Shown here piece by piece: positions 12,542 through 28,760 of a DNA stretch of 64,000 nt. The DNA comes from Pardosa pseudoannulata (lineage: Eukaryota > Arthropoda > Arachnida > Araneae > Lycosidae): positions 110,727,199-110,791,198 of the forward strand of contig CM063502.1 in assembly GCA_032207245.1 (NCBI GenBank). The letters run 5' to 3'. The translations under genes were made by a program, and so were the position numbers. The notes under the pieces were generated by a model. The model saw nothing but the letters and a program-made list of their open reading frames with translations, did not search any database and had not been told where the DNA came from. Position 1 is the stretch's first letter, and each line of letters begins with the position of its first letter.

Positions 12542-13800
12542 TACTTAAAATATTTTGCCCTAAAGAATTAATTATACAATATTTAAACAGTTGTTGAATA
12601 TCATGGATATAATTGAAGGAAACATTGTTTGCTAATTCAATTGAAACAGATAAATATAATTTAGTATTACTTAAAATTCATTTGAGACATGAATTAACCA
12701 GCAAAACAATGCTTCAAGTATCGTTAAAATCCATTTATATGTAGTAGACGTGTTTACCCACCTCTTAAAAATATATTTATCTGAAACGCTAATTTTAAGT
12801 TCTGGGATATCTTCCTACGAAAAAAAAGTGTTTCCAAAAATATTCAGAACACATGTTCCCCTCAAAGTGCGAGATAAAGTACTTTATTCTGTCGCTACTG
12901 ACAAAAGAGTATAGATTAGCTTTATTCTGCTTGAGCCCGTCAGCTATTGATACGAAATGAAATCAATAAAGCTCATACAAAGCTCGCTCTAGTTATTTCG
13001 AGAAGTGTCCCTCATATCAAAGAAGTCAGTAGTGTTAGGAAGATCTTGATTTTACATCTTATTGTATTAGAAATCATTTTATTTTTGTTATTAGTGGTCT
13101 GTCTAATCATTATATGGCGGTACATTGTTTACTGATTTCTTTCAGTAGGGATGCTTAATGAAATAAATATTATTGTTTCTTAAGAAAGAAAATAGTTATT
13201 TTTAAAAAAGTAATCAAAGGAAGGAATATGATCCTGAATGTGTAAAGCAAATATATTTTTTGTTATTTTGATAAGTAAACAGTTTTTCAGCTAATTATAC
13301 TTCAGTTTTTTTAATTCAAATATAATTTCAGTTTCCCGTTTCAGCAAACAGCCGTAATTATATAACTCTGCAGCAGTAAAAATTTAGCAGATTATTTACA
13401 TCTTGAAGGTTAGAAAACACCGGGATCATTTTGTTGAATTTAATGGTATTAACAGAAAAACTATTTAGTATTAACGTAATTAATTTACTAATGCGCAGTG
13501 TTATTTATGATATTTCTTTGGTATTTAGGAAAACTTTCTTAAACTATTGACAGTTATGGTGAGTGTTTCATGCTTTTTTATTACTCATTCTTTGTGACAA
13601 TAGCACTTAATTTTTAGTTTTCTCTTTTTATTCAACAATTTGTGCAACTGATATAAATTTACCAGTGTTGTTTTAAAATTAATTTTCTAGATTTGGATTT
13701 CTCGATCTACTTGTTCTGCATCATAGAATCATAAACTTAATCATTTAGAAACAGACACCACTTAATTATTTTTAATTCATACTTTGGATACTGTCCAGAA
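12030..13800. other. AT-rich spacer with a 60-bp (AT)n
   Basis: A short (AT)n tract sits at 12480-12540. A 62-codon frame at 12947-13135, opening with TTG, ends in a hydrophobic stretch of about 27 residues, but nothing else supports a gene. No other feature was seen. Confidence 0.5.
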
Positions 13801-13819
13801 TACATTCATGTACAAAATT

Positions 13820-15226
13820 AAGAGAATTCAAGTTTGGTCAGTTATCTCCAAAAGTACTAGACCAAATTCAGTGAAAATTTACATGTACATACATTGGGAC
13901 AATACAAAACAAATAACTATTTACTTGTTATAATATACATGCACGATTGTTCATAATACTCATTGAAGTTCGAAGGTATGAAACAGCGGTTGCAGATTAG
14001 AACAAAAAAGGGGTTGTTAGGTAAATGGTCCCCTATTACAGGTATAAAGGACTCACAGCGTAATTTCATATTTAAACTAAGTTAGTTTATGATTTCTGTG
14101 GAAATAGGTATCACTCCTTCAGCAACACAGTTTTCAAGCCCTGGATGGTTCTCGGTGAGGGGTTGTGAGTTGCAATTGCCCTCCAAAGATCGTTCCAGAT
14201 ATGCTCTACAGGGTTTTGTTCTGGAGATCGGATTAGCTAATCCCTATGGCGAACATCCTCACGTTCTAGAAATTCGTCAACCAGAAAAGCTCTATGTGGA
14301 TTCTTGTTATCATCGATTAAAATAGGACCAAATGCACCCCCGAAAAGACAAACATAAGGATCTAAAACGTCATCTCTATATCTCACCATATCCATAGTCA
14401 TTCATTCAAAGACATGGAGGGATGTGTAGCCATCCAATATGATGCTTGTCCAAACCATTAAGACTCCACCATGATGGTTAATTTAATTGGACAATGGTGG
14501 GCAGATAAGGGGTCCATGGATTTCACCATATCACCTTTTTTCGAAAATCAATGGTTACTCATCAGTGAAGGAATTGTCACCCATTGATCTATACTCCAAT
14601 TTCTACCCTCTCTGCATCATGCTAAACATACTCTCGTGTTCATAGAAGTGATAAGAGGAAAGCAAATGGTAGGACTTTTTGTAAATAACCCTCTCTCATG
14701 AAATATTCTGGAAACAGTGAAACTTGAGTTCCTGTAGGCGCATACAGGTGGTGAGAGAGCTGAGAATCTGTAATACCTTCCTACAATAGACATGTGTCAA
14801 TCTTCTGGTTGTCGTGGCTCTTGTACGATTATGTCCTGGCTTACTCTCTATGAACCCAGTATGCTGGAACTACTTTCACAAGTTTCACATGACTCTGGGT
14901 GTTAAATTGAACGCTCTACAAATATGGTCTTGAACTTGACACATCTAAACTCTAGACAATCCATCACCTTATTTCATCATTTAAACATTAGTGGTTATTC
15001 AATTTTAGCGTTAGAATTTTAATTTAAATAATTTCTGCAAAGATTTGGTGAAAAGGCGTGTGTTTGATCACATGTCTTTATCAAGCCTGTTCTTCTACTG
15101 GCTATAAACACACCCACCCACACACGTGAATGCTTACGTATTGGACGTCCAAGATTTCCACCTTTGTGTCTAGGCAGCAGCTTCTCAATTCGTTCAGTTC
15201 CTGTCATGAAATTCCCGAATTCTCTT
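13820..15226 (-). mobile_element. Decayed Tc1/mariner-like transposon
   Basis: The transposase relic lies on minus between an inverted pair AAGAGAATTC (13820-13829) and GAATTCTCTT (15217-15226), probably the inner parts of eroded terminal inverted repeats. The outer ends and TA duplications are no longer clear. The span of 1.4 kb is normal for Tc1-like elements. Confidence 0.6.
14111..15010 (-). pseudogene. Tc1-like transposase relic
   Basis: Reading minus, several frames carry pieces in the right family order: NWSIDQW then FTDE (first catalytic Asp region, near 14570-14600), HHGGVLMVW with ILDGYTSLHV (near 14410-14480), RYRDDVLDPYV, ILIDDNKNPHRAFLVDEF (second Asp region, near 14260-14330), and PVEHIWNDLWRAIATHNP with PRTIQGLKTVLLKE before a stop at 14111 (the Glu region). 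This is the DDE order of Tc1-like transposases. Frame changes and stops separate the pieces, so the protein is dead. The N-terminal DNA-binding part is only faintly readable. Confidence 0.85.
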
Positions 15227-15249
15227 CATACTGAACTTCAGTGTACAAA

Positions 15250-16490
15250 ATTAATATATTACATGTTACATTAATTATTATGTTATTCCAAACTACATTT
15301 AACCAATGTTTAGTTTGCCACTTACTAATATAAATGGTTACATTTCAACTTATAACGTCCGTGACACTCTCAGTGTTTCTGTGAAAATTCATAAAAGACC
15401 ATAAAGATCGTATAGCATTGCATTATTTTAGGTATAAACATCTATATCGCATTATTGTGAGCCTGACGCTGAGAATAAATTTTATTGCAGTAGAAGAAAT
15501 GTATTTCATTTGTTTGTTAACATAGTAGTAAATTTTTATTCATGAAAATGTTTTCCATCTTGTCTTGTTAAAAACATAATTAAAATACAAGAAAATACAA
15601 CAAAATAAAAATCAGAAGAAAATTTTTTCTTTATTTACTGAACTAATATTTGTAATAATAATATAGTATTTTATCTGTTCTCAGAAATATTTTTTTTTGG
15701 TTTTATATTTTGGCCTCTTTTAAATACAAACATTTTATTCTAGATAATTTTATCGTATGAAATTATTATTAATATTTTCAATAAAGCCTATTCTGATGAG
15801 ATATATGAAATATAAAGTAGAACAATAGCCAAATAACTGTTTTAGAAGGAGAGTATTCATTTTGCAGAGAAACTATTCACATAATACCATGTCACTATTC
15901 TCCAAAAGATTTAATTAAATTTGAAGAACTTTATATTCCTGTAGAAATAGTCACATGCATAATGCAGACGTTACATCCTCATACTATGCATTCGAGGTTT
16001 ATAGAGTTTCCTTGAAAGGGAGATATTCAATACAAAGGTATATTCTTAAGAAATAAGACTGGAGTGAAGATTTTAGTGTTGTATAAAATAAGTTTAAAGC
16101 TGAAATTTCATTCAACGAAATGTATATATATGATTACTTCTGAGGAAAATATCATTTTATTTTGAAAAATTTAGTGCATATTTGTAAAAATTTTCCATAA
16201 AAGTGGTTGAGCAGCATAAAAATATGTGTATGTGTGTCTGCTTATAACGTGTATTATTCTTAATGTGTTTCAAATTTATTAAAAAGAGCCATTCATACTA
16301 AATACAATTATTTATATTAATATATTTTTATATTAAATTAGCTTCAAGTCTGTTATATAATTTTTATAGAGAATTTTGTGCTTTTATAATAATATATAAT
16401 CCTTGTATGGAACGTTTTCTTAGAATAAGTGAAGAAATTGATAAGAATTATTTGAGCAAATATTTACTTGAAGAAAAATTTATGATACAC
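15250..16490. other. AT-rich spacer, nothing recognised
   Basis: Only simple A/T runs and short frames were seen between two Tc1-like elements. Confidence 0.5.
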
Positions 16491-16497
16491 ACACACA

Positions 16498-17792
<1,295 letters not shown>

Positions 17793-17799
17793 TATATAT

Positions 17800-18425
17800 A
17801 TGTTATTTAAGTGATTTCAGCTATCTAATAGCAAAGTATAACAATAGCAAATACAATATTAAATTTAAATTCGTTCAAATGTTATAATCGAAGTTTGTGT
17901 TGCACATATATAGATAAAAGAATGATCCATTAATAACATTTGTATTACTGTCATCCATCAAAAATGTCATGCTAATTGTATTATTTATATATTACTCCCT
18001 TGTATTATTTATACATTGCTAATTGTGAGCTACTATGAGAAAGAACTCCTCAATTGTAATTTATTGTAACACCTTTATGAAAAATTTCCATGTTAGTACC
18101 TCTCGAATACTGATAGTGTAATTGTATGTGATTGGTACCATGATTCTTAAATCTCTAATTAACATTTGTGTCACTATCATACTTCTATCATAGCCTACTA
18201 CCTGTAAAGGGCTGCTTTATTTAAATATTCCTGATTAGAAAAACTACGCAAATTAATCAAGCCGCTGCCATTTATGAATCATGTTAGAAATTTCCGTGAG
18301 AAACCTCTTGAGTATGGATGGTGGATACTTTTTAACACCAATTAAATCTTTCGTGTAATTATAATAAATTCGTGTTTTGCGTTATAGTCTGATGTATATT
18401 CAAACAAATAGACCATTCTTTTGGC
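17800..18425. other. AT-rich spacer
   Basis: No feature recognised between the Tc1-like element and the next microsatellite. Confidence 0.5.
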
Positions 18426-18426
18426 A

Positions 18427-20395
<1,969 letters not shown>

Positions 20396-21425
20396 TAAAA
20401 AATGTTAGAAATATTGGGTGAACTAACAATATTCTTTAAAAAGGCTCTCAGTGTATTCGTATTAATTATTCATCTTAAAATGTAATTAACATTTAGCATT
20501 TTTGGAGAAATCTAAAGTTACTAAAGTTTAAAAAAATGTTAGAAATAATGCTAAATGTTTAATGAATAAATGTTAGAAATAAAGTTTAAAACTACTACTA
20601 AGGTTTAAAAAAATGTTAGAAATATTGGGTCAACTAACAATATTCTTTAAAAAGGCTGTTAGTGTATTCGTATTAATTAATCATCTTAAAATGTAATTAA
20701 CATTTAGCATTTTTGGAGAAATCTAAAGTTACTAAAGTTTAAAAAAATGTTAGAAATAATGTTTAATGTTTAATGAATAAATGTTAGAAATAAAGTTTAA
20801 AACTACTACTAAAGTTTAAAAAAATGTTAGAAATATTCGGTCAACTAACAATATTCTTTAAAAAGGCTCTCAGTGTATTCGTATTAATTAATCATCTTAA
20901 AATGTAATTAACATTTAGCATTTTTGGAGAAATCTAAAGTTACTAAAGTTTAAAAAAATGTTAGAAATAATGTTTAATGTTTAATGAATAAATGTTAGAA
21001 ATAAAGTTTAAAACTACTACTAAGGTTTAAAAAAATGTTAGAAATATTGGGTCAACTAACAATATTCTTTAAAAAGGCTCTCAGTGTATTCGTATTAATT
21101 AATCATCTTAAAATGTAATTAACATTTAGCATTTTTGGAGAAATCTAAAGTTACTAAAGTTTAAAAAAATGTTAGAAATAATGTTTAATGTTTAATGAAT
21201 AAATGTTAGAAATAAAGTTTAAAACTACTACTAAAGTTTAAAAAAATGTTAGAAATATTGGGTCAACTAACAATTTTCTTTAAAAAGGCACTCAGTGTAT
21301 TCGTATTAATTAATCATCTTAAAATTTAATTAACGTTTAGAATTTATGGAGAAATCAAAATTACTAATTTAAATTTAGAATTTAATGTATGAAATGTTAG
21401 AAATAAAGTTTAAAACTACCTAAAG
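20396..21425 (+). repeat. 211-bp tandem repeat, about five copies
   Basis: The phrase ATTGGGTCAACTAAC and variants recurs at 20413, 20624, 20835, 21046 and 21257, so the spacing is 211 bp each time. The middle copies are almost identical; the first and last have drifted. Each unit holds two related half-phrases, AAAATGTTAGAAATATT and AAAATGTTAGAAATAAT, so it likely grew from a shorter unit. No gene is kept across copies. Confidence 0.95.
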
Positions 21426-22260
21426 TTTCTTCAATAAAATATTTTTGGCAATATTTAATTATAATTTATTAACGTATTTTGGAGTGCAAAGTCATAAAAA
21501 TGCTACGATGCTTATTTTTAAATACTCAAAAATGGGCATTCCCTGTGGAGAAGATTTTAAAACTGATCGGTCAATCTCTTGTTAACCAACTGTTGCATTT
21601 TTAAAGATATATTGGTACTAGATATGATTCAGTTTTGAAGGTTCATCTAGATTGCCATATCTACATTTAAATCAACTATCCATTTCTAAAGTGCAAAAAC
21701 TCAAAATTTATAATTTGAGGCATAACATTTAAAACTTAAGCATTACAAAGGTTTGAAGAAATTGGTTTTCTGTTCTCCAAAATTTTAAATGATATTATTT
21801 TGACTTGTTTAAATGATATTATATTAACTGGAATTTGGAGTGAATTCATTACATACTATGTTACTATGTGACATTAATCCAAAACAAGAAATGTTGACTT
21901 GTAACATAGCATTGAGAGAAAATTAAGATTCAGAAGAACTTTCTTTTGTCTCGGTGAAATGAATATTTTCAAATTTATTGTCAGTATCATTGCTTTAAAA
22001 TTGGAAAAATATATAATCCTGTTATTCCATAGAGGGAATTTATTTTCTAAATTATTGAAAACTGCATAATATTTCACCAAAGAACAAAAAGCATTTTAAA
22101 GGGATGTAAAAACTTACTCAGCCAGTGTCAAATGTGTAAAGGATCATAAAAAATTTCTTAAAGACATTTATTTAGACCTTAGTTCCAGTACCGTAAAACA
22201 GAGACCATTTGGCCACTGGTGGGTACTATATTTATGGAAATAAAATCATAAGGTGTTTAT
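21426..22260. other. AT-rich spacer
   Basis: Nothing recognised apart from short chance frames such as 21874-22080 on minus. Confidence 0.5.
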
Positions 22261-22261
22261 T

Positions 22262-22396
22262 CTGATCTTCAGTATCATAATTCGTGGATTCGAATATCAG
22301 TGCTGGCATGGATCCTCGTAGACATTCGGAATTGACTTTAAGTAGTAGGTCCTGGTTTCATCAGCCTTTGTGTTGAAAAACACCAAAATAGTTATT
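22262..22396 (+). mobile_element. tRNA-like SINE fragment
   Basis: GGATTCGAATATC followed by AGTGCTGGCATGG matches the B-box area of the SINE at 34624, and the body CGGAATTGACTTTAAG, GTAGGTCCTGG and TCATCAGCC continues the match. The A-box end is not clear. Confidence 0.7.
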
Positions 22397-22674
22397 TTAC
22401 TGATCATATAAGAAAATAAACTTTTATTGTAGGATCCTTTACTTTTGCTAATTTTAAACTATTGCCCATACCATAAACTTTTCTGAAAATAAATAATTTT
22501 TTTATGTCATATACACATCGAATACAAAGTTTCTAAATCTTAATTTCCTTTTCATAATACTGTGTTACAAGCAAAGTTTCTTGGTTCTATTTAATGAGGA
22601 GGGAATTAACTGCCATCGTATTTACTTAAATTACTATTTTATGCTGATAAGACAAAACCAAACTTAGAGAAAAT

Positions 22675-23505
22675 AATCTGTTTCAGACATTATTATTCTA
22701 ATAAGGATAAAACGTATTATAATATTAGTTCTGTAATGAAGGAAAAACGTATTCTGCTGTAAAAAATAGAGATTCTCATTAAAACTGTTTCAAGTGTTCT
22801 GTGTAAAAACATTTTAAATAATTATGTAAAAGATTATGAATATTAGTTTTAAACCATGATAACCACAATCATTTGGAGTTTCTAGAACATTTCGACATTT
22901 CAAAAACGAATATTTGCTTCCACCATCAGTTTTAAAAAAATTTAAACATAATATCTGTTTCAGACATTATTATTCTAATAAGGATAAAATGTATTATAAT
23001 ATTAGTACTGTAATGAAGGGAAAACGTATTCTGCTGTAAAAAATAGAGATTCTCATTAAAACTGTTTCAAGTGTTCTGTGTAAAAACATTTTAAATAATT
23101 ATGTAAAAGATTATGAATATTAGTTTTAAACCATGATAACCACAATCATTTGGAGTTTCTAGAACATTTCGACATTTCAAAAACAAATATTTGCTTCCAC
23201 CATCAGTTTAAAAAAATTTAAACATAATATCTGTTTCACACATTATTATTCTAATAATTATAAAATATATTATAATATTAGTACTGTAATGAAGGGAAAA
23301 CATATTCTACTGTAAAAAATAGAGATTTTCATTAAAACTATTTCGAGTGTTCTGTGTAAAAACATTTTAAATAATTATGTAAAAGATTATGAATATTAGT
23401 TTTAAACCACGATAACAACATTCATTTGGATTTCCAAGAACATTTCGACATTTCAAAAACAAATATTTGCTTTCACCATCAGTTTTAAAAACTTTTAAAC
23501 ATGGA
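22675..23505 (+). repeat. 277-bp tandem repeat, three copies
   Basis: CTGTTTCA and its following ACATTATTATTCTAATAA recur at 22678, 22955 and 23231, giving periods of 277 and 276 bp. Copies 1 and 2 differ at only a few bases; copy 3 is more diverged. No coding signal. Confidence 0.95.
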
Positions 23506-24637
23506 ATTCTTAGGTAAATACCTGTTTTAAGTATTTACCTGGGAATACTCATTTTGGGTAGTGACTCTTAAAAATTCTTTTTTCTATATTTCTTACGACT
23601 TTGTTTTCCACAGTATTTAAATTCGACATGAGTTAAAAAGTTCAGACCACCCTAGAACGGATAAAACATTTATTTACTTTATAAAGGCACATTTTTGGTT
23701 ATAACCTAGAAGTGTTTTTCTAGAATACAATTATATTTTTATCATGAATATTATCATATTTTTTCTCATATTATTTTTAGTACTCAAATTTTAATATTTA
23801 ATTATAAATGTATGTTCCACTTAATTTTCACATTTTTCATTTATTTCATCACTAAGCAGTTTTATTATTTCCGATGACTGAAAAAATAATTCAATTATAT
23901 TTCATATTTTTATCAGCAGTTTCATGGAAGAAAAAAAATTGATTTTTTCCCATTTCAAATGAGGAATCTAATTTAGTCTGTAATTGATAATGGCTGAAAA
24001 TCCTTTAAAATATACAGGAACAAAAGATTTTAATATCAGTAATAAATAAAAAAGAAGTCAGTTTTAATTTTTTTCATTGATTAAAAAAATCATTTTCATG
24101 CAGTGAAAAGAATTGTTGAAAGTGTTGCAACAACCTTAAAAAAAATAGCCTTAAAAATAAAGCCATTAGATTAAAATAACTCTAAAACCGTACATGTCTG
24201 AGATTGGTAAAAAATGTCTTAAACATTTAAACATAATATATTTTAAATAGTAAAAAATGAACGATTATAATTAAATTAAGAAATTAATAATTCAGTTTAT
24301 GCATATATTCTTTCACACAAAAAACTCTTGCAACGATTTACATCTTTATTATGTAACTAGAAGCTGCTTGTAAATAAATTTGTTTTGCTAGAATTATTGA
24401 TAATTGTTTTACAGATCTTAAGTTACAAGATTTGAAGTTTTCTTTCTTTTAAGAAGTAGCTGAGATAAGTGCTGATAATGCAGTTCACTACACTATTTTT
24501 TAAACATTTAAACATAAAATTTTAAGAATCTGATTGATAAAAGTTTTCTAACAAATGTAAGAAATTAAAATATATACCTATTTAATAAATTTAAAAGTTA
24601 ATTTGATTTTTTTAAATACAAGATATAAATTTGAACA
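23506..24637. other. AT-rich spacer
   Basis: No gene, RNA or repeat signal recognised. Confidence 0.5.
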
Positions 24638-24641
24638 TTAA

Positions 24642-25145
24642 CCCTTTGAAGGGCACTGTTATGTATAATATACCGGCTGTTATAAATTTTTCTCTCCTTT
24701 ATATAGATAAAAGGTTTTGATTTTCAATTTTTGATGCATGAAACTATCTACACATAATTTTTTCCCTTTTTTAATTATTCTTGTCAAAACCTGCCTTTAG
24801 AATGAGGCTCTATCAAAACTAGATTCTAAAAGCAAAAATTCCCTTTTTCAAAGTTAAGAATTTAAAATAAAAGTACCTTTTTAAACTTCGCTTACAAATT
24901 ACTTATCTATTTGATTTATACACCCATTTAATAAAAATTATTAAATATTTTTCCAATATTATTAAAAAATGTGTCATTTTCATGCTGTTCTAAGGGAGGT
25001 GATTACCCAATCAAAATAGCCCCTTGCTTATTTCTCACGTAATATAATTTATTTTTCATATACTTCATATTTAAAAGGTCCATAGATAACATATAAACTA
25101 ATTTCATTGAAAACCAAAGAATTTCTATGGGCGCCCCTCAAAGGG
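24642..25145. mobile_element. TTAA-flanked MITE, piggyBac-like (504 bp)
   Basis: The element runs between TTAA at 24638-24641 and TTAA at 25146-25149. Its ends read inward CCCTTTGAAGGGCAC and CCCTTTGAGGGGCGC, a 15-bp inverted repeat with 13 matches. TTAA target duplication and a CCC start are marks of piggyBac-type elements. The interior is AT-rich with no transposase, so this is a non-autonomous copy. Its interior differs from the pair at 52439 and 57014, so it is a separate family. Confidence 0.82.
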
Positions 25146-25149
25146 TTAA

Positions 25150-28100
25150 ATACAATGTGAAAAATATATTTTTATAGTTATTTATATTAACTGGAAGGTC
25201 AAGATATGGTAGCGCAATGCGAAAAACTTTGACTGAAAACTAACACATGTAGACTGCAAAATTGTTACAATTAATATCTCAAAACATTGTAAGGTATTGG
25301 AAAATTGGGTTCGTCATTCATTTCACGTGGAAGACTGGCGAGTCTTCCACGTTATGTGCTGTTTTCGACGAACGTCATGTTGTGTATTATTAGATTACTC
25401 AGATGTTTCAATTCCACGTGGATTCCTGTTTACTTTTATGTCCACTCTACCATCTTCTCAACAGTACCAATAGTAAAGTAATTACGAATAACAAATTACT
25501 AAATCAGAAAGAAGTACAGTGAAAGCAGTATTCAGTATTGCAGTGATCTCGCGCGGCGCTGTACAAAATTTGATTGTGATAGACTTGAATATTATGAAAA
25601 ATAACAGAAATGCCTGAGTCAATCAAACGTTTTATAAAAAAACCCCATGTCAAAAAGTTTCTGAGCTCACACATGAGTCTTCAGTCGAACAAATTTAAAT
25701 AGTATATGCATCAAAAAGATGCCTCGAATCACGTTTAATTTATATGTCATGTCGATAAAACAAAGCCACATTGGACCTTTCCGAGAAAATTTACTTCATT
25801 TTCTTAAATTTTCCCTTATTTAATATTTGTCGCCTCAGAAAATAAGGCTTAACTGTAGGCCATTTAACCATAGGTTTTCTTGTAATTGTCTGCTTTTTTG
25901 TTTATTTTTTAAAGTTGCTAATAATGTTTTGTTATACTTTTTCTAATAATCAAGCATTTTGCAATAGAACTTTTTAATTTTATATTTTCTAATAGAATAT
26001 TAAACGGGAAATCTAAAAGTTTTGAAAATTAGAAAAAAAATGAAATTTTGTTTAAAATTTAAACTGTGAAGTATATATTACGCATTATTGCTGTCTATAA
26101 CAATTCGAAGTAAGCAGATGATTTGCATTTCCAACCCATACACTAGGTAACGTTTTGTACAAAAATATAGTATAATTTCTTGTATATAAAAGCGTAGCAC
26201 TATTTTTTCTAAATGATATATTTTTGCTTCGTTTTACTGATGACTTTATTTGTGTAATATATACTTTATACTCTTTTTCCAAATAAAATAGTGTGAAATA
26301 TATTTTTTTAATTTAGAGACACAAAACACTTTTTTGTAATCTCTGTAGAGTTTACAATCTCCGTCTTCACAAGGAGTTTAATCATTCGGATATTATTAAT
26401 GGAAAATGTATATTAGAGTTTACCGTAAGGAATATATAAAATTTTCTTGCGTGCTCTGAAACTTTTCTGATAAAAGATTATGAAATATGCATAAAGAATA
26501 AATTTAGCTGACATAAAATGAAAAAAGTATTTTAAATAAAAATAGATTTTTTAAATGATCCATATAAATACGTATCTTGAGAATTACATATTTATATTGC
26601 TATTTATAAAAAAAATAAGAGAGTGTATAAAGAAAAGGAAAGAACTTTTAGTTTAAAACTGTAATACCATTAAATTATAAATGCCAAGAGAATTCTTATT
26701 TTACGTGTCTATGATTTAAATTTCTATTAAATTGAAATAATTCATACTTTTCAACTTAAAAACTGCGCTTCGTAAATCGTTTCAAAATTTTCTTAGGTGA
26801 GGAAGCAAATTCTTTAATTCTCTGACTGAAAGAAAAATGTGTAAATTAAATTGATGTTGTTTCTGGGTCAATAAATAAAATTAGAATAAAACGTTTCCCA
26901 TAATTAATTCAAATAATGCTAATAAAACTTTCAGTAAATGTAATTTCTGGCATTTTCCTCTATCACAGTTTATTTCATTTCAGGTCGGTTTTATTTGAAG
27001 AGAATAAATAATATTAAAATAAGTAGAAAATTATTAATTATTCATGAAAAAATCAGTGCATTTAAATATTCTATAATTCAAGTACTATAAAATACAAGCA
27101 GGAGTTTTATATAACTGTTCTTTACTGCTTCAGTGGTGTTTCAATCAAAACCGAATGAAGATTTTGCATAAAGCGTAGCTTGAATTAGTCCTCATTTATT
27201 TATAGAATAATTTGGTGAATATTTTCCGAATCGTTACTCCCCAATTGAAATAGTCACTAAAACTGGTTCTGAAAAGTTCTCTTATAAATATGGTCTGCTT
27301 GATAATACTTTTGTATACTTAAGAAAAGTTAAATTGGTTCTCCTTTTCGGTAGCTGCTATTTGTTCAGTAATGGAAAATATATATTATGGTAACACGAAA
27401 TACATCCATAAATACATCTATAGATATTACTATGATATGTAGTTTAGCATTACTTTTAGAGTACGTTGTAACTTATAGTATAGGAATGCTAACATTTGTG
27501 GTTTCGTTTAAGTCACATATTTCTAAGGTAATCATTATCGTTAGAAGTTAGGTTCTCATTTAACGTCACACTCTTTAGGGTTATGAATGCAAAGAATCAA
27601 AAGAGGAAATAGTGACTATTCTATTAAGCCAGGTTTTCTTGAAATTACCAGATAAATTTCATTTCTTGGAAAAGATCACAATTGATATACAATATATTAG
27701 TACTAGTAATAGTTTATAGTTTTATAAATTTATAATATCAAAAAACATTTCCATCAAGAAACAACTTCCATCAATGAAATATACTAAAAATTTGTTGTTT
27801 TTAAATAATCTAAAAGAAAATCAAATATTTTTATTTGTTTGAAAACCTAATCTGTGATAATTGTTTCTTAATATAAGTATCACAGATCTCCAACTTGAGA
27901 AATATTAAGTGAACAATCACCTTTTTAACAAAAATATATAATCGTATATTTTTAATTCAAAACAATGTAAAAATTCCTGTCCTGTTTCGAATATTTTTTC
28001 CTAGATCATTACCACGGGTCCAACTTTATAAATATTTTTACGTTTCATGAAAGTGAAATTTAAAAAAAAAATGTAAAATGCACACCAAAGGATAAATGTA

Positions 28101-28410
28101 GAAATTCCCTTATATGAAAAATAATTTGGGAAATTTGTAAATTAAAAACTAATTTTTTATGTAAAATAGAAACTAATTATATTTTAATTCTGTTTACATT
28201 AATTATATAAGTACGAACGAAATATAATATTTTCTATCATCACAAAGTTTAATTTTTTAAATTTTCAATTTCTTAATAGTTTTCCGTTCATTTTAAATTT
28301 TAAAAATTAAAATGAGTTTAAATTTTAGGTTTAATAATAATAACATAAAAAATATTTTATAATAAAATAAAAAGGTTCTTTTATGCTTTAATTTGATTTG
28401 AAAATTTAGT
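25150..28410. other. AT-rich stretch with one GC-richer patch
   Basis: Positions about 25280-25580 are GC-richer and contain a strong hairpin (listed separately) and a CCACGTGG palindrome at 25413-25420. The rest, including the 65-codon minus frame at 26085-26282, shows nothing recognisable. Confidence 0.4.
25325..25352. other. Perfect 12-bp-stem hairpin
   Basis: ACGTGGAAGACT, then GGCG, then AGTCTTCCACGT form a perfect inverted repeat with a four-base loop. A further CCACGTGG lies about 60 bp downstream. The function is unknown. It could be an element terminus, a structured RNA or a binding site. Confidence 0.7.
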
Positions 28411-28411
28411 T

Positions 28412-28545
<134 letters not shown>

Positions 28546-28760
28546 TTATTTCAGAATACATATTTTGGCATACATATTTCAATACATAGAAATATTTTAT
28601 CTTTCGGGTTGCTGAATTTCAGTTTTTTAATTTAATTATCATTTTCTTCACTCATTTACAAAATATTCTGTTTGACATGTAAAAATTAAATAAATGCGTG
28701 TAAACAATTCATTCTAAACGCAGAACTTTTTGTTTTATAATGACTAGAAAAATGTCTTTT

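Noticed and set aside
12947..13135. Small membrane peptide gene
   Set aside because: It opens with TTG rather than ATG and is hydrophobic because of T-rich codons; no other evidence.
20396..21425. CRISPR-like array
   Set aside because: Units are 211 bp in direct contact, with no short repeat and variable spacer pattern, and the DNA is eukaryotic.
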